NCBI GenBank assembly: GCA_026392465.1
Contig: JAPLCA010000030.1
Location: forward strand, 186,001 to 250,000
From: Propionibacteriales bacterium
GTDB lineage: Bacteria; Actinomycetota; Actinomycetes; Propionibacteriales; Nocardioidaceae
Direction: 5' to 3'
DNA: 64,000 bases
Positions 40,725 to 52,430 of the stretch are shown here, piece by piece (position 1 is the first letter of the stretch; the number at the start of each line of letters is the position of its first letter). The translations under genes and the position numbers were made by a program. Below the pieces are notes generated by a model. That model searched no databases. It saw only the letters and a list, made by a program, of their open reading frames with translations, and had not been told where the DNA came from.

Positions 40725-42030
40725 GCGTGGACTCCTTCGGTGAGCTCGCCGGACAGGACGGTGGGGACGCCGCGCAGGAAGGTGGCGACGACCCGGCCGG
40801 GCAGCTCGTGCCCGGCGTAGGGGGTGTTGCGCGACAGCGACGCGGTGTCACCGGGGGTGACGGTGCGCGTGGCCTCCGGGTCGTAGAGCACGACGTTCGC
40901 CGGCTCGCCGATGGCGAGGGGACGTCCGTGGTCGGGCACGCGCCCGATCCTCGCCGGACGTGCCGACATCACCTCGGCGACCTGCTCCCAGGTGAGCGCG
41001 CCGGTGTCGACCATCGTCTGCTGCACGATCGACAGCGCCGTCTCGAGGCCGATCATCCCGAAGGCGGCCGCGGACCACTCGCACTCCTTGTCCTCCATCG
41101 GGTGCGGGGCGTGGTCGGTGGCGACGATGTCGATCGTGCCGTCGGCCAGGCCCTCACGGACCGCGGCGACGTCGTCGGCGGTGCGCAGCGGCGGGTTGAC
41201 CTTGTAGATCGGGTCGTAGCTGCGCACGAGGTCGTCGGTGAGGAGCAGGTGGTGCGGCGTGACCTCGGCGGTGACGTCGATGCCGCGGCTCTTGGCCCAG
41301 CGGACGATCTCGACCGAGCCGCGGGTGGAGAGGTGGCACACGTGCAGACGCGAGCCGACGTGCTCGGCCAGCAGCACGTCGCGGGCGATGATCGCCTCCT
41401 CCGCGACCGCCGGCCAGCCGACGAGCCCGAGCTCGCCGGACAGCGCGCCCTCGTTCATCTGGGCGCCCTCGGTGAGCCGCGGCTCCTGCGCGTGCTGCGC
41501 GACGACGCCGTCGAAGGCCTTGACGTACTCGAGGGCCCGGCGCATCAGCACCGCGTCGGACACGCAGATGCCGTCGTCGGAGAAGACGCGGACGCCGGCG
41601 GCGGAGTCGGCCATGGCGCCGAGCTCGGCCAGCCGCTCACCCTTCAGACCGACGGTGACGGCACCGACCGGCTGGACGTCGCAGAACCCGCCCTCGCGGC
41701 CGAGCCGCCACACCTGCTCGACGACGCCTGCGGTGTCGGCCACCGGCGAGGTGTTCGCCATCGCGTGCACGCAGGTGAACCCGCCGCGCGCCGCGGACTG
41801 CGTGCCGGTGAGCACCGTCTCGGCGTCCTCCCGGCCCGGCTCGCGCAGGTGGGTGTGCAGGTCCACCAGACCGGGCAGCGCCACCAGGCCGGACGCGTCG
41901 ATGGTCTCCAGCGGCACGCCCTCGCGGGCGTGCGCGAGGTCGGCACTGAACGCGGCGATCACGCCGTCGCGCAGCACGAGGTCGGTGGGCTGCCCGCCCA
42001 GCAGCCTCGCGCCGAGGATGAGGTAGTCGG

Positions 42031-42034
<4 letters not shown>
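40721..42034 (-). CDS. pyrC: Dihydroorotase
   Basis: 437-residue class I amidohydrolase closing N-carbamoyl-aspartate to dihydroorotate. Metal-binding '[10 protein letters not shown]' is near residue 60. A 'HAQEP' segment (near 185), 'HVCHLST' (near 240) and 'VATDHAPH' (catalytic Asp near 315) complete the site. ATGA overlaps join it to pyrB upstream and carA downstream. The order pyrB-pyrC-carA lets three consecutive steps be co-translated. Normal length. Confidence 0.97.
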
Positions 42035-44701
<2,667 letters not shown>

Positions 44702-44816
44702 GGAGGAAGCGTCGCACGCCCAAGGGCCGACGAGGTCGTGGACGAGTTCAGGACCTTCGCCGGCCCCCGGGACCGCTGAAATCCCAGGAGAAATGGGACT
44801 CCTGCTCGTTTCTTTT

Positions 44817-44830
44817 CGAATGTCTGTTCT
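44817..44830. promoter_or_regulatory. Degenerate SOS (LexA-like) box before the HNH gene
   Basis: CGAAT-GTCT-GTTCT matches the actinobacterial SOS palindrome CGAAC-N4-GTTCG at 8 of 10 positions. It ends 13 bases before the start codon in an unusually A/T-rich promoter. DUF222-HNH (13E12-type) genes in mycobacteria are LexA regulated, which fits. The inverted repeat CAGGAG/CTCCTG (44785-44804) lies just upstream. Confidence 0.5.
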
Positions 44831-44843
44831 GTATCATGGAGTC

Positions 44844-46016
44844 ATGTCCAGCACGCAGCTCGCCGACCGGCTCGAGGCCGTCGCCGCCGAGCTGCGCACC
44901 TACCCGACGACCACCGACGCGCTGCGGATCCTTCAGGGACTGTCGAACGCGATCGACGCGGAGAAGGTCGCCCTGGTCGCGGAGATGGACGAGCACCGGG
45001 ACTTCGAGGCCGAGGGCTGCTCCAGCCTGAAGAACTGGCTGCGCGACCAGCTCCACCTCGACGGCAAGCAGGCGTCCCAGCTGGTCCGCTCCGGTCGGAC
45101 CCTGCGCGACATGCCCGACCTGGCTGACCTCGCTACCGCCGGTGCCGTCTCGCTCGACCATGTCGACGCGTTCGGCTACGCCGCCAAGCACATCGACCCG
45201 ATGGTCGTCGAGCGCTCCATGGACTGGATGCTGCGCCTGGCCGAGCAGGCCGAGCCGGTCCAGATCCGCAAGGCCGTCAAGAAGCTCCGCGACGCCGCCC
45301 ACCCCGACGACCTCGACGAGGCCTGGATCAAAGGGATGGACCGCCACGACATCACCCTCACCCCCATCGGCGACGGCGTCCACCTCACCGGGTTCCTGCC
45401 CGCCGACACCGGCGCCAAGTTCCACACCGTCCTGCAGTCGCTCTCCGCACCCACCTGCGCCGAGGACGAGCGCCCCGTCAGCGTCCGCCGGGTGACGGCC
45501 CTCGACCAGCTCCTCACCGGGATCCTTGACTCAGGCCTGCCGCAGGACAAGGGCGTGCGCCCGCACGTCACGCTGACCGCCGACCTGACCGCCCTCGCCG
45601 ACAACGCGAGCACCGCCACCGCCGAGCTCGCCGGGTTCGGCACCATCGGCCCCGCCCAGCTGCAGCAGATGCTCTGCGACAGCGACCTCACCCCCATCCT
45701 CACCGCCGGCAAGCACGCCACGCTGGACGTCGGCCGCACCCACCGCCTCGCCACCCCGAACCAACGCAGAGCCGTCGTCAACCGGCAAGGCGGCACCTGC
45801 GCCGGCCCCGGCTGCCACGGACCTGTGGTCCACGTCCATCACATCGAGTACTGGTCCGAAGGTGGCGCCACCGACCTCGCCAACCTCATCGGGTTGTGTC
45901 CCCGCTGCCATGCGGCCGTGCACCGGGGGTTCTTCACCATCGACCCCCACACCCACCAGACCCACCGCAGCCTGCGCACCCGACGCACCAGCTCCCGCCG
46001 CACCCGCGCCGGCTGA
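44844..46016 (+). CDS. DUF222-HNH endonuclease domain protein (13E12 repeat family)
   Basis: 390 residues. The N-terminal DUF222 helical domain covers about 10-260. The C-terminal HNH nuclease domain (about 300-365) has 'CAGPGCHGPVVHVHHIEYWSEGGATDLANLIGLCPRCHAAVH', giving the His-His/Asn/His active site and four zinc-binding Cys. These genes occur in many copies in actinobacterial genomes, often like selfish or SOS-induced elements. Start is the ATG at 44844, 13 bases after an SOS-like box; a longer frame upstream overlaps the opposite gene and is not used. It is flanked by an unknown gene and an acetyltransferase gene. Confidence 0.88.
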   Translation: MSSTQLADRLEAVAAELRTYPTTTDALRILQGLSNAIDAEKVALVAEMDEHRDFEAEGCSSLKNWLRDQLHLDGKQASQLVRSGRTLRDMPDLADLATAGAVSLDHVDAFGYAAKHIDPMVVERSMDWMLRLAEQAEPVQIRKAVKKLRDAAHPDDLDEAWIKGMDRHDITLTPIGDGVHLTGFLPADTGAKFHTVLQSLSAPTCAEDERPVSVRRVTALDQLLTGILDSGLPQDKGVRPHVTLTADLTALADNASTATAELAGFGTIGPAQLQQMLCDSDLTPILTAGKHATLDVGRTHRLATPNQRRAVVNRQGGTCAGPGCHGPVVHVHHIEYWSEGGATDLANLIGLCPRCHAAVHRGFFTIDPHTHQTHRSLRTRRTSSRRTRAG

Positions 46017-46056
46017 GGCCCTGGAGAACGTCGGACTCCCGCCCCACACTGTCCCC

Positions 46057-46629
46057 ATGACGGTCACCACCCGACCCGCCACCTCCTTCGACGACGTCCG
46101 CACGATGGTCGGACCCAAGCGGCCCGACGCGAACGTCTGCTGGTGCCTGAGCTACCGGCTCACGTCGTCGAAGGAGAACCGCGAGCTCGTCGGCCCCGCC
46201 CGCGGCGAACGCGTCCGCACCCTGATGTCCGAGGGGCCGCCCGGAGTGCTCGCCTACGACGGCGATGACGTGGTCGGGTGGGCCGCCGTCCACCCCCGGC
46301 GCGACACCTCCTTCGCCCGCAGCCGGACGATCCCGCACGTCGACGACCTCGACGTCTGGTCGATCTGGTGCATCCGCGTCCGCCCCGGCCACCGCGGCCA
46401 AGGCATCTCCCACGCCCTGCTCGCCGGAGCCGTCGACCTCGCCCGCGACGCAGGAGCCCCCGCCGTCGAGGGCTACCCCGTCGACAACCAGGGTCAGAAG
46501 GTCGACCAGACCATGGCCTACGTCGGCACCAAGGCGCTCTTCGCCGCCGCCGGCTTCACCCAGGTCGCCACCACGACCTCGAGGCTGGCAGGCCACCCGC
46601 GCGTGCTCATGCGTCTCGACCTCTCCTGA
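46057..46629 (+). CDS. GNAT-family N-acetyltransferase
   Basis: 190 residues. The acetyl-CoA motif 'IRVRPGHRGQGISHALLAGAVDLARDAGA' (about residues 105-133) is clear, followed by 'VEGYPVDNQGQ' and 'FAAAGFTQVATTTSRLAGHPRVLMRLDL', typical of small-molecule or protein acetyltransferases. The Cys-Trp pair 'NVCWCLSYR' near residue 30 is conserved in one uncharacterised GNAT group. The ATG at 46057 has no good Shine-Dalgarno, so the start is less certain. It is 40 bases after the HNH gene and 3 bases from the convergent osmoprotectant gene. Confidence 0.82.
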   Translation: MTVTTRPATSFDDVRTMVGPKRPDANVCWCLSYRLTSSKENRELVGPARGERVRTLMSEGPPGVLAYDGDDVVGWAAVHPRRDTSFARSRTIPHVDDLDVWSIWCIRVRPGHRGQGISHALLAGAVDLARDAGAPAVEGYPVDNQGQKVDQTMAYVGTKALFAAAGFTQVATTTSRLAGHPRVLMRLDLS

Positions 46630-46632
46630 CCG

Positions 46633-47601
46633 CTACTGCACCAGACCCTCGGACTTCAGCCAGTCCCGCGCGACGATGGCCGGGTCCTGGCCCTCGACGT
46701 CGACCTTGGCGTTCAGCTCGAGCATGACGTCGTTGGTGAGCTTCGGAAGCACCTGGGCGAAGATCTGTGCCACCTCCGGGTGCTCCTTCAGGAACGCGGT
46801 CCGGGCGACGAAGCTGAGGTTGTAGAGCGGGAAGAACTCCTTGTCGTCCTCCAGCACGCGCAGCTTCAGGCCCGGGATGCGGCCATCGGTCGTGAAGACC
46901 TCGCCGAAGGTGCAGGTGCCCCGCGCGGTGGCGGTGTAGATGACGCCCGTGTCGAGGGTCGTGACCTTGCCGAGGTCGGACTCGGTGAGCCCGTACGTCT
47001 TCAGCATCGGGACGAAGCCGTCGTCGCGCTTGGCGAACTCGCTCTCGACGCAGAACGTGCGCTGCTCCTTCGGCAGGTCCTTCAGCTGCGAGAGCTTGGT
47101 GATGCCGAGCTCCTCGCCCTTCTTCTCGGCGATCGCGAACGCGTACGTGTTGTTCATGGGGGCGTATGGCAGCCAGGTCAGCCCGTTCTTCAGGTCGGCG
47201 TCGTACACCGCCTTGTACTGCTGCTCCTCGCCCTTCACCGGCTTCTGGTTGCCCAGGTAGTTGATCCAGCCGGTCCCGGTGTACTCGGGCGAGACGTCCA
47301 CGCGACCGTCGAGCAGCGCCTGGCGGACGCCGAAGCTGCCGGGCGTGTTGCTGAGGTTCGTGACGTCCGCACCGGCGACGCTGAGCACCGTCGACATCAT
47401 GTTGCCGAGCACCAGCTGCTCGGTGAAGTCCTTCGCCGCCACGGTGACCGGGACGCCCTCGAGGGACTTCACCGGCTTGATGGTGCCGGGCTCGGCGCCG
47501 AGCACCGCCCCGGAGGCCGACTGCAGGCCGCAGCCCGCGAGGGCGAGGGCGGCCAGGCCGACGACGGACGTGGCGAGCTTCCTGCGCAGACGACCTCGCA
47601 C
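46633..47601 (-). CDS. Osmoprotectant (glycine betaine/choline) ABC transporter substrate-binding lipoprotein
   Basis: 322 residues. Lipobox LAGC (Cys24) is followed by an OpuAC/ProX-type domain with 'VPVTVAAKDFTEQLVLGNMMSTVL' near residue 52, 'SPEYTGTGWINYL' near 105 and 'TARGTCTFGEVFTTDGRIPGLKLRVLEDDKEFFPLYN' near 225. It captures quaternary amines outside the membrane for the two permeases and ATPase encoded immediately upstream in the same operon (2-base gap). It is the last gene of the operon. Confidence 0.93.
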   Translation of the reverse strand: MRGRLRRKLATSVVGLAALALAGCGLQSASGAVLGAEPGTIKPVKSLEGVPVTVAAKDFTEQLVLGNMMSTVLSVAGADVTNLSNTPGSFGVRQALLDGRVDVSPEYTGTGWINYLGNQKPVKGEEQQYKAVYDADLKNGLTWLPYAPMNNTYAFAIAEKKGEELGITKLSQLKDLPKEQRTFCVESEFAKRDDGFVPMLKTYGLTESDLGKVTTLDTGVIYTATARGTCTFGEVFTTDGRIPGLKLRVLEDDKEFFPLYNLSFVARTAFLKEHPEVAQIFAQVLPKLTNDVMLELNAKVDVEGQDPAIVARDWLKSEGLVQ

Positions 47602-47602
47602 G

Positions 47603-48394
47603 TCAGCTCACTCCCTTCGGGGCGGCGGCGATCTCCACGAGACGCGCCACCCAGTCGATCAACAGGGCCAGGGCCGCGACGAGGATCGCGCCGACGACCA
47701 GCACGACGTCCTGCTGCAGCTTGATGCCGGTGGTGATGAGCTCGCCGAGCCCACCGCCGCCGGTGAACGACGCCAGCGCCGCCGTGCCGACGATCAGCAC
47801 GAGCGCGGTGCGCACACCGGCGACGATCACGCGCAGCGCCAACGGCAGCTCGACCCGCACGAGGGTGCCACCGGCGGAGACGCCCATGCCGCGCGACGCC
47901 TCGACCAGGCGCTGGTCGACGCCGTCGAGCCCGGTGACCGTGTTGGCGACGATCGGCAGGATCCCGTAGACGGCGAGGGCGACGACGGCTCCGGTGGTGC
48001 CGATGCCGAAGATCACCGCACCGAGCGCGATGAGGCCGATGGCGGGCGCCGCCTGCCCGAAGCCGGCCACGGTGATGATCGGCTTGGAGAACCGTCGCAT
48101 CGGACCCCGGGTCAGCGCGATGCCGAGCGGGATCGCGACGAGGCAGGTCAGGAGCGTCGCGATGACGCTGATCAACAGGTGCTGGCCGGTCAGGTCGACC
48201 AGGTTGCCGACCGTCAGCGAGCGGCGCTCGACGTCGGTGACGTCCGCGATGTTCACGTACACCAGGCAGCCGACGACCGCGGCGACGACCACGAGCGGCT
48301 GGCCGATCCAGCGGCCTATGCCCGGGCGGTCGACGACGACGGTCGGGGTCGCTGCCTCACCGGTGGTGGACGGGGCGGCGGTGGCGGCGCTCAC
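47603..48394 (-). CDS. Osmoprotectant ABC transporter permease (second)
   Basis: 263 residues with six helices and the BPD_transp_1 coupling motif 'EASRGMGVSAGGTLVRVELPLALRVIVAG' near residue 170. A 50-residue N-terminal tail rich in Thr/Ala precedes the first helix. The GTG start overlaps the ATPase stop by 4 bases. With the other permease (49577-50224) it makes a heteromeric channel of the OpuC type. Confidence 0.9.
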   Translation of the reverse strand: MSAATAAPSTTGEAATPTVVVDRPGIGRWIGQPLVVVAAVVGCLVYVNIADVTDVERRSLTVGNLVDLTGQHLLISVIATLLTCLVAIPLGIALTRGPMRRFSKPIITVAGFGQAAPAIGLIALGAVIFGIGTTGAVVALAVYGILPIVANTVTGLDGVDQRLVEASRGMGVSAGGTLVRVELPLALRVIVAGVRTALVLIVGTAALASFTGGGGLGELITTGIKLQQDVVLVVGAILVAALALLIDWVARLVEIAAAPKGVS

Positions 48395-49584
48395 GGCTGC
48401 ACCGGGTCGGCGTCCGCGGCGCTGCTGCTGAGCTGCTGCATCGCCTGCATGATCGTCTCGACGCGGATGACGCCCTGGTAGACGTTGCGACGACCGGTCA
48501 CCACGACGACGCCGTGCGAGGAGGTGAGCATCTCGTCGAGCGCGTCGTTGAGCGTCGAGGCGGAGCTGACCGTCTCGAGCTCCAGGTCGCGCGACACGCG
48601 GTCCAGCGCTCCGCCCCGCTCGAGGTCGCGGACGGAGACCCATCGCTGCGGACGGTCCTGCGCGTCGAGGACGATCACCCAGTCGCGGCCCTTCGCGCGC
48701 GCGTCCTGCGCTGCCTCGGCCGGGTCGCCGCCGACGTGCGCGACGGCCGCCTCGTGCAGCTCGACGTCGCGCACGCGGGTGAGCGTGAGCTGCTTCAGGG
48801 CGGCGCCGTGGCCGACGAAGCCCTCGACGAACTCGTTCGCGGGGGCGGTGAGGATGGCCTCCGGCGTGTCGTACTGCACGATCCGTGAGCCGACGTCGAG
48901 GATCGCGATCCGATCGCCGAGCTTCACCGCCTCGTCGAAGTCGTGCGTGACGAACACGATCGTCTTGCGCAGCTCCTCCTGCAGGCGCAGCAGCTCGTCC
49001 TGCAGCCGCTGGCGCGTGATGGGGTCGACGGCGCCGAACGGCTCGTCCATGAGCAGCACGGGCGGGTCGGCGGCCAGGGCCCGGGCCACGCCCACGCGCT
49101 GCTGCTGCCCGCCGGACAGCTCCTTGGGGTAGCGGTCGCGGTACTGCTCAGGGTCGAGGTTGACGAGGTCGAGCAGCTCGTCGACGCGGGCGGCGACGCG
49201 GTCCTTCTTCCAGCCGAGCAGCCGCGGCACGATGGCGATGTTCTCGGCGACCGTGTAGTGCGGGAACAGCCCGGCACCCTGGATGACGTAGCCGATGCGG
49301 CGGCGCAGGTCGTCGGCGTCCTGGTCGGTGACGTCCTCGTCGCCGATGTAGATGCGACCGCTGGTCGGCTCGATCAGCCGGTTGATCATCTTCATCGTGG
49401 TGGTCTTGCCGCAGCCCGACGGGCCGACGAGCATGACGATCTCGCCGGCCGGGATCTCCAGCGTGACGTCGTCGACCGCGGCGGTCGGCTGGCCGGAGTA
49501 CTTCTTGGTGACGTTCTCGAGCAGGATGCGCTGCCCGTGCGACTGGTGCCCGGAGGCGGAGGTGGAGGTGGTGGTCTCAGACAC
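48391..49584 (-). CDS. Osmoprotectant ABC transporter ATP-binding protein with CBS domains (OpuCA/ProV-like)
   Basis: 397 residues. Walker A 'GPSGCGKTTTMKM' near residue 53, signature 'LSGGQQQRVGVARAL' near 152, Walker B 'VLLMDEPFGAVD' near 172 and H-loop 'VTHDFDEAVKLGD' near 206. The C-terminal 280-390 region holds a pair of CBS domains, which in OpuA/OpuCA act as ionic-strength or nucleotide sensors that switch transport on in hyperosmotic shock. It overlaps both neighbouring permease genes (8 and 4 bases). Confidence 0.93.
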   Translation of the reverse strand: MSETTTSTSASGHQSHGQRILLENVTKKYSGQPTAAVDDVTLEIPAGEIVMLVGPSGCGKTTTMKMINRLIEPTSGRIYIGDEDVTDQDADDLRRRIGYVIQGAGLFPHYTVAENIAIVPRLLGWKKDRVAARVDELLDLVNLDPEQYRDRYPKELSGGQQQRVGVARALAADPPVLLMDEPFGAVDPITRQRLQDELLRLQEELRKTIVFVTHDFDEAVKLGDRIAILDVGSRIVQYDTPEAILTAPANEFVEGFVGHGAALKQLTLTRVRDVELHEAAVAHVGGDPAEAAQDARAKGRDWVIVLDAQDRPQRWVSVRDLERGGALDRVSRDLELETVSSASTLNDALDEMLTSSHGVVVVTGRRNVYQGVIRVETIMQAMQQLSSSAADADPVQP

Positions 49585-50224
49585 GGATGCCCCTGGAGGT
49601 CGTGGCTCGGGTGAGCAGGTTGAGGACGAGGTCGAGCACGACGGCGAGGAGGATGATCCCGACCGTGCCGGCCACGATGGAGTTCGTGGCGTTGGCGCCG
49701 CCGGTGCGCGAGATGCCCGAGAAGATGTAGCCGCCCAGGCCGGGTCCGAGCACGTAGGCCGCGATGGCGGCGATGCCCATGAGCATCTGGCCCGACACGC
49801 GGACGCCGGTCATGATCACCGGCCACGCGAGCGGCAGCTCGAGCCGGAGGAGGGTGGCCACGCGACCCATGCCCATGCCGCGCGCGGACTCCACGAGCGC
49901 CTGGTCGACGCCCGTCAGGCCCACGATCACGTTGCGCAGGATCGGCAGGAAGCCGAAGAAGACCAGCGCGATGACGGAGGGCAGCACCCCGATGCCGACC
50001 ACGCCGACCAGCAGGCCGAGCAGCGCGTACGACGGGAGCGTGAGCCCGACGGAGGAGAGCGCCTGCGCCGCGGCGGTGCCCCAGCGCGACCGGTAGGCCA
50101 GCACGCCCACCACGATGGCGAGCAGGGTGGCCGCGGCCAGCGTCTGCACCACGAGGCTCAGGTGCTGGTAGGCCAGGAACGACAGCACCGACCACCGTTC
50201 CTGGACGAAGTCGAGGAAGCCCAC
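49577..50224 (-). CDS. Osmoprotectant ABC transporter permease (first)
   Basis: 215 residues with five to six helices and the coupling loop 'VESARGMGMGRVATLLRLELPLAWPVIMTG' near residue 110. It is the first gene of the four-gene operon permease-ATPase-permease-binding protein. The roughly 130 bases upstream (to nusB) should hold the promoter, although I see no clear osmotic-stress motif. It is shorter than its partner because it lacks the N-terminal tail. Confidence 0.92.
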   Translation of the reverse strand: MGFLDFVQERWSVLSFLAYQHLSLVVQTLAAATLLAIVVGVLAYRSRWGTAAAQALSSVGLTLPSYALLGLLVGVVGIGVLPSVIALVFFGFLPILRNVIVGLTGVDQALVESARGMGMGRVATLLRLELPLAWPVIMTGVRVSGQMLMGIAAIAAYVLGPGLGGYIFSGISRTGGANATNSIVAGTVGIILLAVVLDLVLNLLTRATTSRGIRV

Positions 50225-50353
50225 ACGTCACCTCTCGTCAGGACGGCGACGCAGGCGAACGCCGTCGTCCGCCGTCGCGGGTGACTCGACGGTAGCGAAC
50301 CTGGCGGAAGGTGCAACTGCGCGTGACGGCGCGCCTGGGCGGCGCGCAGGGCG

Positions 50354-50758
50354 TCAGGCGGGGGTGGCGACCTCGAGGATGCGGCTGAGGAGGCCGCCGA
50401 CGAACTTGGGGCTGTCGTCGGTGGAGAGCTCCGCCGCGAGCTCGACGGCCTCGCTCACGGCGACCGGTCCGGGCACGTCGTCGACGTAGACGATCTCGAA
50501 CACCGCCACACGGACGAGGTTGCGGTCGACCCCGGGCATGCGCTCGAGGGTCCAGCCGCGGGAGTGCTCCGCGATGAGGCCGTCGATGCGCTCCTGGTGC
50601 TCGACGACGCCCTCGACCAGCCGGACCGTGTAGGGGTTGACCGGCGGGTCGTTGGTCTCGCGCCGCACCGCGAGGGTCCCGCCCAGGGGCAGCCCCTGCA
50701 GCTCGGACTCGAAGAGGATGTCGAGGGCGCGCTTGCGGTACTTGGTGCGCGCGCCCAT
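50354..50758 (-). CDS. nusB: Transcription antitermination factor NusB
   Basis: 134 residues, all-helical. The arginine-rich start 'GARTKYRKRALDILFESELQG' binds boxA RNA, 'RLVEGVVEHQERIDGLI' and 'VFEIVYVDDVPGPVAVSEAVELAAELSTDDSPKFVGGLL' are the conserved core. It acts with NusE/S10 in rRNA antitermination. Start and efp stop overlap by one base (TGATG), the common efp-nusB pair. Confidence 0.96.
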   Translation of the reverse strand: MGARTKYRKRALDILFESELQGLPLGGTLAVRRETNDPPVNPYTVRLVEGVVEHQERIDGLIAEHSRGWTLERMPGVDRNLVRVAVFEIVYVDDVPGPVAVSEAVELAAELSTDDSPKFVGGLLSRILEVATPA

Positions 50759-51321
50759 CAGGCCTTCACGCGGCCGAGGTAGTTGCCGTCGCGGGTGTCG
50801 ACCTTGACCTTCTCGCCGGTGGTGACGAACAGCGGCACCTGGATCTCCCGGCCGGTCTCCAGACGCGCGGGCTTCGTGCCGCCGCTGGAGCGGTCGCCCT
50901 GCAGGCCCGGGTCGGTGTGCTCGATGACCAGCTCGACCGACAGCGGGAGCTCGACGTACAGCACGCGGCCCTCGTTGGTGGCCACCGTGGCCTCCTGGTT
51001 CTCCAGGAGGAAGTCGGGCGCGCTGCCCATCGCCTCGGGGGCGATCTCGATCTGGTCGTACGTCTGGACGTCCATGAACACGTAGTTCGTGCCGTCGTTG
51101 TACAGGTACTGCATGTCGCGCTTGTCGACGGTGGCGGTCTCGACCTTGGTCCCGGCGTTGAACGTCTTGTCGACGACCTTGCCCGACTCGACGTTCTTCA
51201 TCTTGGTGCGCACGAAGGCGGGGCCCTTGCCCGGCTTGACGTGCTGGAACTCGACGACGGTCCAGAGCTGGCCGTCGATGTTCAGCACCATGCCGTTCTT
51301 CAGGTCGTTCGTGGTGGCCAT
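50758..51321 (-). CDS. efp: Translation elongation factor P
   Basis: 187 residues in three beta-barrel domains. The modification loop '[10 protein letters not shown]' (lysine near residue 32) reaches the peptidyl-transferase centre to relieve stalling at polyproline. Domain III ends '[16 protein letters not shown]'. Normal length. It is tightly linked to pepQ upstream and nusB downstream with one-base overlaps, as in most actinobacteria. Confidence 0.97.
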   Translation of the reverse strand: MATTNDLKNGMVLNIDGQLWTVVEFQHVKPGKGPAFVRTKMKNVESGKVVDKTFNAGTKVETATVDKRDMQYLYNDGTNYVFMDVQTYDQIEIAPEAMGSAPDFLLENQEATVATNEGRVLYVELPLSVELVIEHTDPGLQGDRSSGGTKPARLETGREIQVPLFVTTGEKVKVDTRDGNYLGRVKA

Positions 51322-52430
51322 CAGGCGATCTCCAGGAGCTCGGTGGTCAGGTCGGTCAGCACCTCGGGGGTGCCCGTGGCGGCCGGCGTGACGAGGACGG
51401 TGTCTTCGATGCGCACTCCCCCGCGGCCCGGGACGTAGATGCCCGGTTCCATGGTGAGGACGGTGCGACGCTCCAGTGTACCGACGTGCGCCGCGGCGAT
51501 GAACGGGTCCTCGTGGATCTGCAGGCCCACGCCGTGGCCCAGGCCGGTGGTGAAGTGCTCGAGCCAGCCGGCGTCGTCGAGCACGCCCCGCGCGACGGCG
51601 TCGGCCTCGGCCACCGGACGACCCTCGCGGAGCGCGTCGACGCCGGCGGCCTGCGACGCGCGCACGGCGGCGTGGACCTCCCGCTGCCAGGCGTCGGAGG
51701 TGCCGAGCACGACGGTGCGCGTGCAGTCGGCGTGGTAGCCGGCGACGCGAGCCCCGAAGTCGGTCTTGAGGAGGTCGCCGGGCTGCAGCACCCGGTCGGT
51801 CGGGTGGTGGTGCGGGACGGCGGTGTTCGGGCCGGAGGCGAGGATCGTCTCGAAGGCGACGGCCTCGGCGCCGAGCTCGAGCATGCGCCACTCGAGGTCG
51901 CGCGCGACGTCGCGCTCCGTCCGGCCCACCAGCGGGCCCGCCCAGAGCGCCTCGAGCGCCGCAGCCGAGATCCGGCAGGCCTCGCGCAGCGCCGCCACCT
52001 CGACGTCGTCCTTCGTCTCGCGCGCCCGCTCGACCACCCGCCCGGCGGCGACGAGGTCGACCCCGGGCGCGGCGTCACGCAGCGTCGCGTGGGCGTCGAC
52101 GCTCAGCGTGTGGGTCTCGACGGCCCACTCGCCGCCGACCTCGGAGAGCTGCGCGCCGGCGACGCCGACGAGGTCGCGCGTGATGGTGTGCTCGAGAGCG
52201 GGCACCTCCGCCGCGGCCTGGTCCCGGTAGCGGCCGTCGGTGAGGAACACGCCGCTGCCGTCGGCCCGCAGCACGAGCGCGGCGTTCGAGCCCGTGAAGC
52301 CGGTCAGGTACCGCACGTTGACCAGCGTCGTGACGACCATGCCGGCCCGTCCCGCCTCGGCGAGCGCCGCACCGACCCGCTCGCGACGTCGGCGCAGGGT
52401 CGTCGCGTCCGGCGCCAGGATCGCGCTCAT
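51321..52430 (-). CDS. pepQ: Xaa-Pro dipeptidase/aminopeptidase (M24 family)
   Basis: 369-residue pita-bread metallopeptidase. The N-terminal creatinase-like domain covers about 1-130. The metal ligands are D and D in '[19 protein letters not shown]' (near 225), H in '[16 protein letters not shown]' (near 295), E in 'MEPGIYV' (near 325) and E in '[10 protein letters not shown]' (near 340). It cleaves peptides with proline in second position. Placed directly upstream of efp, the polyproline factor, a conserved and suggestive pairing. It overlaps aroB by 4 bases. Confidence 0.93.
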   Translation of the reverse strand: MSAILAPDATTLRRRRERVGAALAEAGRAGMVVTTLVNVRYLTGFTGSNAALVLRADGSGVFLTDGRYRDQAAAEVPALEHTITRDLVGVAGAQLSEVGGEWAVETHTLSVDAHATLRDAAPGVDLVAAGRVVERARETKDDVEVAALREACRISAAALEALWAGPLVGRTERDVARDLEWRMLELGAEAVAFETILASGPNTAVPHHHPTDRVLQPGDLLKTDFGARVAGYHADCTRTVVLGTSDAWQREVHAAVRASQAAGVDALREGRPVAEADAVARGVLDDAGWLEHFTTGLGHGVGLQIHEDPFIAAAHVGTLERRTVLTMEPGIYVPGRGGVRIEDTVLVTPAATGTPEVLTDLTTELLEIA

